A DNA stretch of 33,473 bases from the NCBI GenBank assembly GCA_947088135.1, contig CAMUFJ010000019.1:1-33473 (forward strand). Reading direction: 5' to 3'. The number at the start of each line of letters is the position of its first letter. The stretch's first letter is position 1. The translations under genes were made by a program, and so were the position numbers. Source of the stretch: an uncultured Clostridia bacterium. Lineage in GTDB: Bacteria > Bacillota > Clostridia > Christensenellales > Borkfalkiaceae. The notes under the pieces are model-generated. The model worked only from the letters and a program-made list of their open reading frames with translations, was not told the origin of the DNA and did not search any database. Shown one piece after another: positions 1 to 5,958 of the stretch.

Positions 1-2
1 CC

Positions 3-44
3 GAGTATTATTGCGATTTTAAGATTGAAACGATAGAACTGTAA
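3..44 (+). CDS. C-terminal end of a gene cut by the window edge
   Basis: Thirteen codons in frame 3, ending EYYCDFKIETIEL and a TAA stop at 42-44. The protein cannot be identified from this. The main support for a real gene is an intrinsic terminator 19 bases after the stop, pointing the same way. Confidence 0.4.
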   Translation, partial: EYYCDFKIETIEL

Positions 45-62
45 ATTTCAATTTAGCGTCGA

Positions 63-99
63 ATGGCTGATAAGATTAACCAACTTGTCAGTCATTTTT
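63..99 (+). terminator. Intrinsic terminator of the gene entering from the left edge
   Basis: A 12-bp stem pairs 63-74 with 84-95 (all positions pair, two as G-U) around a 9-base loop, and a run of five T at 95-99 follows on the plus strand. It would end the transcript of the partial gene that stops at 44. The minus strand lacks a U-tract here. Confidence 0.65.
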
Positions 100-250
100 C
101 TTTGTGCAGAGCGGCTACTTTTTGCAGTTCGGGAGTCTCCGTGATTTTGTAAACAATCGCAAAATCGTCCCAACCGTCGATGATCGCGCCCTTAATGTCC
201 CATTTTCCCGTTAGACTCTGGCTCTGTCGGAAACAAAAGACATTTTGATA
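92..250 (-). pseudogene. Possible remnant of a minus-strand gene
   Basis: An open frame of 52 codons with no ATG, GTG or TTG start. Its last 37 codons (about 92-205) read like real protein, with the segment WDIKGAIIDGWDDFAIVYK and a charged end. Upstream of about 205 the residues become unconvincing and no ribosome site is present. Its stop lies inside the terminator of the opposite-strand gene. I read it as the C-terminal stump of a gene lost by deletion or rearrangement. The family is not recognised, and chance coding-like sequence is the alternative. Confidence 0.25.
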
Positions 251-277
251 TTATGCGAAAGAAAACCGCGAGTAGCG

Positions 278-313
278 AAAAAGCGAGGCATGCTCGAAGT
301 ATACCCCGCTTTT
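278..313 (-). terminator. Intrinsic terminator of the HAD-GK/FAD/Fe-S operon
   Basis: Arms 279-288 and 304-313 pair over 10 bp (one G-U), and on the minus strand the stem is followed by a run of five T. It lies 21 bases past the stop of the small Fe-S protein gene, so it would end that operon. The 15-base loop is rather large. Confidence 0.6.
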
Positions 314-333
314 AATCAACTTCTAACTTTTTT

Positions 334-522
334 CTAATTCAAAACCAACGCCTTCTTGGGGCAGAAATTGGAGCATTTCCCGCATCTGATACATTTACTG
401 TGATCGATGACGGGAGCATGAAACCCGTCTTGCGAAAGCGCGCCGACGGGACACACCTTGACCGCGGGGCAAGGGTGGTTTTGGGGACAGTTTTCTTTGA
501 TGATATTGAGCTGTTTATTCAT
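334..522 (-). CDS. Small ferredoxin-like 4Fe-4S protein (62 aa)
   Basis: Small cytoplasmic electron carrier. The C-terminal half has the canonical cluster motif with Cys44, Cys47, Cys50 and Cys54-Pro. The N-terminal half has Cys12, Cys18 and Cys24-Pro, spaced C-x5-C-x5-C rather than the usual C-x2-C-x2-C. The second cluster is therefore either unusual or a three-Cys site completed by a distant residue. The gene starts at ATG 522 behind AGGAGA and follows the FAD dehydrogenase gene by 19 bases, so the two are probably co-transcribed and the protein may pass electrons to or from that enzyme. Partnership is inferred from adjacency only. A terminator follows 21 bases after the stop. Confidence 0.85.
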   Translation of the reverse strand: MNKQLNIIKENCPQNHPCPAVKVCPVGALSQDGFHAPVIDHSKCIRCGKCSNFCPKKALVLN

Positions 523-541
523 AGCTTTCTCCTAAACTTTT

Positions 542-1906
542 TTACTTCTGCATGGAAAGGATATGCCTTGCCACGTGTACGCCGCTTGCGGATGCGTGTG
601 AAAGCGAGTGCGTAACGCCGCTTCCGTCGCCGATGACGTACAGCCCCTTGTGCCGCGCTTCGAGGTTCTCGTCCGTTTCGACCTCCATATTGTAGAACTT
701 CACCTCTACGCCGTACAGTAACGTTTCGTCGTTCGCTGTTCCGATCGCCACTTTGTCGAGCGCGTAGATCATTTCTATGATTCCGTCGAGAATGCGCTTA
801 GGGAGTATCAAGCTCAAATCGCCGGGCGTCGCGCTCAGGGTGGGTACGACGAGGTTCTCGTCGATCCTCTTTTGCGTGCTTCGTCTGCCCCGCACCATAT
901 CGCCGAATCTTTGGACGATGACGCCCCCGCCGAGCATATTCGAAAGCCTTGCTATGCTCTCGCCATAGCCGTTGCTGTCCTTGAACGGCTCGGAAAAATG
1001 CTTCGACACCAGTAACGCAAAGTTCGTGTTGTTCGTCTTTCGGCTCTCGTCCTCGAAACTATGCCCGTTAACAGTAATGATACCGTTTGTATTCTCGTTG
1101 ACCACGATCCCGTGCGGATTCATGCAGAACGTCCGCACTTTGTCTTCGTATTTTTCGGTGGTATAAACGATTTTACTTTCGTACAGCTCGTCGGTAATGT
1201 GCTCGAACACCTCGGCATTCAGTTCTACCCGCACGCCGATATCCACCCTGTTGGAGTGGGTGGTGATATCGAGCTGTTCGCAGACCTTTTCCATCCATTT
1301 GCTTCCGCTTCTACCCGCGGAAACAATGCAGTACTTGCACGAATAGCTCTTATCCGCAACGACCTCGAAGCCGTTCATAGTCTTATTGATCCCGTTCACG
1401 TGCGTGTCGAAGTAGAAATCCACTTTCCCCTTTAACTCGTCGTAAATGTTGGAAAGCACGGTATAGTTGATATCCGTACCCAAATGCCGAACCTTTGCAT
1501 TTAAAAGATTGAGCTTGTTTTGCGTGCAAATTTTATGGAATGCCGAACCCGCCGTGGAATAGAGCTTGGTGCTCGCGCCCCCGTGGGCTACGTTGATTTT
1601 ATCGACGTACTCCATGAGTTCCAACGCTGTTTTCTTACCAATATGCTCGTAAAGACTTCCGCCGAAATCGTTGGTAATGTTGTATTTTCCGTCCGAAAAT
1701 GCGCCCGCTCCGCCAAAGCCGGACATAATGGAACAGGTCTTACAACTGATGCACGACTTTACTTTCACGCCGTCGATGGGACATTTCCGCCTCGAAAGTT
1801 CATGTCCCTCCTCGAAAACCGCTACTTTAAGCCCGCTGTTTCTCAATTCGTACGCGGAAAAAATTCCGCCAGGCCCCGCGCCTATGATGATTACGTCGTA
1901 ATTCAT
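542..1906 (-). CDS. FAD-dependent dehydrogenase, COG2509-like (454 aa)
   Basis: Cytoplasmic flavoprotein. The N-terminus carries the dinucleotide-binding motif GAGPGG at residues 9-14 followed by an acidic FEEG end of the second strand (about 31-34). The C-terminus has the second FAD-contact segment GLYVIGDGSG near residues 421-430. Cys42, Cys52, Cys55 and Cys58 form a C-x9-C-x2-C-x2-C set just before SGFGGAGAFSDGK, a layout typical of the uncharacterised COG2509 flavoproteins and a possible Fe-S site. The substrate is unknown for the family. The gene starts at ATG 1906 behind AAGGGG and lies between the HAD-GK fusion (9 bases upstream) and the Fe-S protein (19 bases downstream). A redox pair with the Fe-S protein is likely but unproven. 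Confidence 0.85.
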   Translation of the reverse strand: MNYDVIIIGAGPGGIFSAYELRNSGLKVAVFEEGHELSRRKCPIDGVKVKSCISCKTCSIMSGFGGAGAFSDGKYNITNDFGGSLYEHIGKKTALELMEYVDKINVAHGGASTKLYSTAGSAFHKICTQNKLNLLNAKVRHLGTDINYTVLSNIYDELKGKVDFYFDTHVNGINKTMNGFEVVADKSYSCKYCIVSAGRSGSKWMEKVCEQLDITTHSNRVDIGVRVELNAEVFEHITDELYESKIVYTTEKYEDKVRTFCMNPHGIVVNENTNGIITVNGHSFEDESRKTNNTNFALLVSKHFSEPFKDSNGYGESIARLSNMLGGGVIVQRFGDMVRGRRSTQKRIDENLVVPTLSATPGDLSLILPKRILDGIIEMIYALDKVAIGTANDETLLYGVEVKFYNMEVETDENLEARHKGLYVIGDGSGVTHSLSHASASGVHVARHILSMQK

Positions 1907-1915
1907 ATCTACCCC

Positions 1916-3025
1916 TTATCGTTGGTTTATGATCCCTACAATTTTATCTACCACTGCGGAAACGTTTCCGTCCACCTTAATTTCCACGTCGCAAATCTCG
2001 CTGTTGCGGTACTCGAAATCAAGCGACATGATACGCCTCGTCTTATCGTCAAGGTCGATATCGCGGTCGATGATGCTCTTGATTGCCTCAAAGCGCTCGC
2101 GGTGCATAAATGCAAGCATGGCGCGCTGACGGTAAAGATTTTTGAGCGTGATCGCCCCGCAAATGTCTATGGGGATTACCGCCACGCTGCCCCGTTCGAC
2201 GATAGGCGAAATATCCTTTTCGGAAGTACCGAAGTGATAACCGCTGTAAACGGTCGTTTCGATATAGCTTCCCGCCTTCATTTCATGCAGAAACTGCTTT
2301 TCGTCGATAAAACGGTACGAATCGTTGTTTTCGCCCTTACGACGGGGACGGGTAGTCGAAGTGAGCGGTTTTTCAAAACCGTCTATCTTCGTCAGCTCGT
2401 TTGCGATCTCCGTCTTTAACGAACCAGAAGGCCCGACGAGGCAAAGCACTCCCCCTTTATCCAAAACGGGAGGTTTTTCCGAAAAGGAATTGCGCACCAT
2501 TTCGCAAAAGTGCAGAAAATCGTCGTAGCTATTCACCGATAATAGTCCCGAAAGCCCCGCATTCCACGGTTTGCGGAAAAGCACGGGATAAGCCGCGCGC
2601 GAGCTGGAAATATTATGTGCGCCGTCGTCGAGCATGATGTCGAGCGTAATAACGTCCTTCCGCGTTCCCATAATGATGTTTTCGGGAGGGATTTCGGGGA
2701 AATCTTTAATGAGCCGTTCCGCCCTTGCGCTCATACAGCAGGCAGGCACGGCAGTAATGAAGAATACGTCCGCAATTTCGGAAAGCTTCTTCACGAACGC
2801 CTGTGCGCCCTCGGTAATGGGCTGGGTTCTGACGAACTCGGGGTCGCGGTACAGTTGAATGCGCTCTTGCGCGCCCCTTCCGCTTCCGCCCCAGCTCGTG
2901 ATCTCCTCGATCTTGATCGGCTCTTCGTCCGGATGACGGCTGTTAATAATGGAAACCGCATAGGAATTGCATTCGTAAAGCGTATCGTCTACGTCGAGCC
3001 CAATACGAATTCTATACTTTTTCAT
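1916..3025 (-). CDS. HAD 5'-nucleotidase-like / guanylate-kinase-like fusion (369 aa)
   Basis: Two nucleotide-acting domains in one chain. Residues 1-180 are a HAD phosphatase resembling the 5'(3')-deoxyribonucleotidase (NT5C) group. Motif I is DVDDT with Asp11 and Asp13, motif II is at Thr91, a basic segment surrounds Lys123, and an acidic LDD lies at 132-134. Residues about 190-365 resemble guanylate kinase: P-loop GPSGSLKT (198-205), TSTTRPRRKGE (222-232) and a later SGYHFGTS segment. The P-loop has Leu where kinases have Gly before the catalytic Lys, so kinase activity is uncertain. The ATG at 3025 is preferred because GAGGTC lies 6 bases upstream. An in-frame TTG at 3055 has no such site. 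It is first in an operon with the FAD dehydrogenase. Confidence 0.8.
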   Translation of the reverse strand: MKKYRIRIGLDVDDTLYECNSYAVSIINSRHPDEEPIKIEEITSWGGSGRGAQERIQLYRDPEFVRTQPITEGAQAFVKKLSEIADVFFITAVPACCMSARAERLIKDFPEIPPENIIMGTRKDVITLDIMLDDGAHNISSSRAAYPVLFRKPWNAGLSGLLSVNSYDDFLHFCEMVRNSFSEKPPVLDKGGVLCLVGPSGSLKTEIANELTKIDGFEKPLTSTTRPRRKGENNDSYRFIDEKQFLHEMKAGSYIETTVYSGYHFGTSEKDISPIVERGSVAVIPIDICGAITLKNLYRQRAMLAFMHRERFEAIKSIIDRDIDLDDKTRRIMSLDFEYRNSEICDVEIKVDGNVSAVVDKIVGIINQR

Positions 3026-3060
3026 AGGTTGACCTCGCGTGCCGTAAAACGGCAATAATC

Positions 3061-3089
3061 ATCATAACATATATCCCCCGCATTGTCAA
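3061..3089 (-). promoter_or_regulatory. Sigma-A promoter of the HAD-GK operon
   Basis: On the minus strand TTGACA (3089-3084) is followed after 17 bases by TATGAT (3066-3061), about 36 bp before the ATG at 3025. A short hairpin (GCCGT, AAA, ACGGC at 3041-3053) lies at the expected start of the transcript. Confidence 0.8.
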
Positions 3090-3128
3090 GCCCGATTTCC
3101 GCAAAAATTACTTTCAAAATTTTAACTA

Positions 3129-3157
3129 TTGACAAACCTGCTTGTTTGTGATACAAT
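3129..3157 (+). promoter_or_regulatory. Sigma-A promoter of the nrnA-nrnA-surE operon
   Basis: TTGACA (3129-3134), 17-bp spacer, TACAAT (3152-3157) with a TGn extended -10 (3149-3151). An inverted repeat ACAAAC (3132-3137) / GTTTGT (3144-3149) overlaps the -35 and spacer and could be an operator. It faces away from the HAD-GK promoter 40 bp to its left. Confidence 0.82.
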
Positions 3158-3221
3158 AATATGTCAGCGTATCCGTGATTTCTTTATGGTGCGTTATGAA
3201 TAACATTGCAAGGGAGAAAAA

Positions 3222-4163
3222 ATGTTTAAAGAAGCTTTAAAAGCCATTAAAAAATACGATAGGATCATCATTCACCGCCACAAACACCCGGACGGCGATG
3301 CAATGGGCAGCCAGTTAGGGCTTGCGGCGCTCATCAAAGACAACTTCAAAGATAAAGATGTTTACGTTGTAGGCGATACCTCCGCGCGCCTTTCTTTTAT
3401 GGGCGGAACAATGGACGATATCCCCGACGCTTATTACACGGACGCGCTTGCAATTATTTTGGACTGCGGCGCATCGCACTTAATTTGCGACGAACGTTAC
3501 AAGCTCGCCGCCAAAACGTTGCGCTTCGATCACCACCTTTACTGCGAAAAAATAGCCGATATCGACGTTATCGACAGCTCTTATGAGAGCGCTTGCGGGT
3601 TGGTTGCCATGTTTGCTAAAAAATGCAAGCTGAAACTCTCCCCCGCTTCCGCCACCGCCCTCTTTACGGGATTGGTTACGGACAGCGGAAGATTCGTGTT
3701 TGATTCCGTCACCTCGCGTACGTTCGAGCTCGCGGCGTTTTTAATGTCGCAACCTATCGATACAAATTCGATCTACTATCATTTGTACGCCGAAGAATTT
3801 TCCGATATTATCGCAAGATCCGATAATATGCATAAGATCAAATTCACGCAAAACAACATCGCATATATCTACACTGCGCGGAAAGATTTGCCCGAAGGGA
3901 GTGACGCCGCCTCTATTTCAAGAAAATACGCGGGGCTGATGCGCGACATTAAGGGCGTGTACGTTTGGGTCAACTTCACGGAAAGCGACAACGGCGTGCT
4001 GGTGGAACTACGCTCCAACCGCTACAACGTTAATCCCGTCGCGGTAAAATACGGCGGAGGCGGACATGAGAAAGCAAGCGGCTGTGTAGTACCCGATAAG
4101 GAAACCGCTATGAACTTGCTTGCCGACTTGGATACGCTTGCAAAATCCCAAATGAAGGAGTAA
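3222..4163 (+). CDS. nrnA: DHH-DHHA1 phosphoesterase, NrnA-like, copy 1 (313 aa)
   Basis: Member of the NrnA family, which degrades short oligoribonucleotides and in some species dephosphorylates pAp. DHH domain: His20, Asp24 and Asp26 in HKHPDGDAMGS, Asp81 in ILDCGAS, the signature Asp103-His104-His105, and TDSGRFVFDSVT near 158-169. The C-terminal DHHA1 domain ends with the substrate-binding GGGGHEKASG. The length fits the family (about 310-325 aa). The start is ATG 3222 with AAGGGAG five bases before it. A paralogue follows 4 bases later and surE after that, which points to intracellular nucleotide turnover. Cyclic-dinucleotide or pAp substrates are possible and not distinguishable here. 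Confidence 0.85.
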   Translation: MFKEALKAIKKYDRIIIHRHKHPDGDAMGSQLGLAALIKDNFKDKDVYVVGDTSARLSFMGGTMDDIPDAYYTDALAIILDCGASHLICDERYKLAAKTLRFDHHLYCEKIADIDVIDSSYESACGLVAMFAKKCKLKLSPASATALFTGLVTDSGRFVFDSVTSRTFELAAFLMSQPIDTNSIYYHLYAEEFSDIIARSDNMHKIKFTQNNIAYIYTARKDLPEGSDAASISRKYAGLMRDIKGVYVWVNFTESDNGVLVELRSNRYNVNPVAVKYGGGGHEKASGCVVPDKETAMNLLADLDTLAKSQMKE

Positions 4164-4167
4164 CAAA

Positions 4168-5148
4168 ATGAACGAAGATATTAAAAAGAAGATTTTACAA
4201 AAAATAGAGAGCTACGATACGATCATCGTATCCCGCCATATCCGCCCCGACGGCGACGCGATCGGCTCGACCAAAGGGCTTGTTACGGTATTGCGCGACA
4301 GCTTCCCCGATAAAAAAATTTATCTTATAAACGAGGACTATTCCGACTATCTCGCCTTCTTGGGGGGAGAGGACGAAGCGGGCGACGACATTTACGACGG
4401 CGCGCTTCAAATTGTGCTCGATACGAGTACGGAGGATCGGATCTCCAACCGTAATTACAAAAAAGCGAAAGAGCTCGTTAAAATCGATCATCATATCGAC
4501 GACAGACCGTACGGCGATATCAGTTGGGTCGAAGACTTCCGCTCCTCCGTGTGCGAAATGGTAGCCGACTTTTGCCTGACCTTTCGGGACAAGTTGAAGG
4601 TGTCGCCTAAGGCGGCGACCTACATCTATTGCGGAATGGTTACGGACAGCGGCAGATTCCGTTACGAGGGCGTTACGGGGGACACCATGCGGATTGCAGG
4701 CGCCCTGCTCGATTTGGGGGTAGACACCGAAAACCTGTTTGCGAATTTGTACGTAGACGACTTTGAAACGCTTAAACTCAAATCCTACGTATACGACAAC
4801 ATCAAAATCACTCCCCACGGCGTTGCATATATCTATATGACGGAAGAAGTGCAGAAGAAGCTGCACCTAACGCTGGAAGCGGCGAGCAACGTTGTGAGCG
4901 AACTGAGCGCGATACGGGGAAGCCTCATCTGGTTGGCATTTATCGACGATAAAGCGAAAAATCAAATCCGCGTTCGGCTTCGCTCCCGCTTTCTCGCCAT
5001 AAACGAGCTTGCGGGCAAATATCACGGGGGCGGACACGCCATGGCTTCGGGCGCAACGGTTTACACCCAAGAGGAAATGCAGGCGCTGATAAACGATGCG
5101 GACGAGCTGCTCGGCAAATACAAATCCACTCACGAGGGCTGGCTATGA
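4168..5148 (+). CDS. nrnA: DHH-DHHA1 phosphoesterase, NrnA-like, copy 2 (326 aa)
   Basis: Second tandem NrnA-like enzyme. It keeps the catalytic set: His24, Asp28 and Asp30 in HIRPDGDAIGS, the Asp of LDTSTEDR, the DHH of KIDHHID, TDSGRFRYEGVTG, and the C-terminal GGGHAMASG. The two copies align end to end yet differ at many positions (for example HKHPDGDAM against HIRPDGDAI). They are therefore an old duplication or two distinct subfamilies rather than a recent copy. The gene begins 4 bases after copy 1 and its TGA overlaps the surE ATG in ATGA, indicating translational coupling. The two copies may divide substrates such as nanoRNA and pAp, which is inference. Confidence 0.83.
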   Translation: MNEDIKKKILQKIESYDTIIVSRHIRPDGDAIGSTKGLVTVLRDSFPDKKIYLINEDYSDYLAFLGGEDEAGDDIYDGALQIVLDTSTEDRISNRNYKKAKELVKIDHHIDDRPYGDISWVEDFRSSVCEMVADFCLTFRDKLKVSPKAATYIYCGMVTDSGRFRYEGVTGDTMRIAGALLDLGVDTENLFANLYVDDFETLKLKSYVYDNIKITPHGVAYIYMTEEVQKKLHLTLEAASNVVSELSAIRGSLIWLAFIDDKAKNQIRVRLRSRFLAINELAGKYHGGGHAMASGATVYTQEEMQALINDADELLGKYKSTHEGWL

Positions 5149-5867
5149 AAATTCTCATCACAAACGACGACGGCATTCAAGCCGAGGGCATCAGACATTT
5201 GGTAAATTGGGCAAAGACAAAAGGCGAAGTTACCGTGCTCGCGCCCAAAGTTCAGCAAAGCGGTAAAAGCAACTCCATCGAGATTCACAACGGATACGAG
5301 GTGCAAAAGACGGATATTTTCGAGGGCGTGGAAGCGTACAGCGTAAACTCCACCCCTGCCGACTGCGTGCGCATCGCTACGCTCGGCATGAAAAAGAAAT
5401 TCGATTTGGTGCTTTCCGGCATTAACTGCGGGTTCAATCTCGGCGAAGATATCCGCTATTCGGGTACGGTCGGCGCGTGCTTCGAAGCAGCGAAGGAAGG
5501 CATGAAGGCAATCGCGATCTCCACCTCCTTCACCACCTTCGAAAACGCGATAAAAAATATCGACAGGGTGTTTGACGAAATAGAGCGGCGCAAAATGCTC
5601 GACTTTACGGATATTCTCAACGTAAACATACCCGAAGCCGGCGACGAAATTGTAATTACAAACATCGGCAAAGCGATTTACAGCGACGACTTCGAATTCC
5701 TCCCCAACGGCATTGTAGTGCCCCACCTCGTTTGCCTTTACAACGGCTCGCGCAATATGGAAATCGATACCGACGCGACGATGACGGGACACATAACCAT
5801 TACTCCAGTACGTTGCGATCTGACCAACTCCTCCGCAGTCGATATCATCACCAAAAATGTCGGTTAA
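5145..5867 (+). CDS. surE: 5'/3'-nucleotidase SurE (240 aa)
   Basis: SurE removes phosphate from nucleoside 5'- and 3'-monophosphates and can also cut polyphosphate. It is cytoplasmic and depends on divalent metal. The N-terminus has the metal-binding NDDG (residues 7-10), followed by the SGKSNS loop, the STPADCV segment and the family signature SGINCGFNLGEDIRYSGTV. The length is normal (about 250 aa). The start codon overlaps the stop of the upstream DHH gene by four bases (ATGA). As last gene of the operon it would act on mononucleotides released by the NrnA-like enzymes. A bidirectional terminator lies about 50 bases downstream. Confidence 0.95.
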   Translation: MKILITNDDGIQAEGIRHLVNWAKTKGEVTVLAPKVQQSGKSNSIEIHNGYEVQKTDIFEGVEAYSVNSTPADCVRIATLGMKKKFDLVLSGINCGFNLGEDIRYSGTVGACFEAAKEGMKAIAISTSFTTFENAIKNIDRVFDEIERRKMLDFTDILNVNIPEAGDEIVITNIGKAIYSDDFEFLPNGIVVPHLVCLYNGSRNMEIDTDATMTGHITITPVRCDLTNSSAVDIITKNVG

Positions 5868-5912
5868 ATCCCCTTTTCCTTTTTCTCGGAAGAAACCGTT
5901 TAACAAGGTAAC

Positions 5913-5945
5913 AAAAAACAGCTTTCCTTTCGGAAAGCTGTTTTT
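5913..5945. terminator. Bidirectional intrinsic terminator between convergent operons
   Basis: A perfect 9-bp stem CAGCTTTCC / GGAAAGCTG (5919-5927 and 5932-5940) with a TTTC loop has six A before it and five T after it, so it can stop transcription from both sides. It closes the surE operon (plus) and the ABC/nuclease operon (minus). Confidence 0.9.
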
Positions 5946-5958
5946 CAATTCTGCTTGA

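Noticed and set aside
200..330. Possible insertion-sequence end near the left edge
   Set aside because: No terminal inverted repeat, target duplication or transposase fragment was found. The inverted repeat present is explained as a terminator.
3026..3055. TTG start 10 codons upstream of the HAD-GK fusion
   Set aside because: Lies at the expected transcript start and has no ribosome site, whereas ATG 3025 has GAGGTC.
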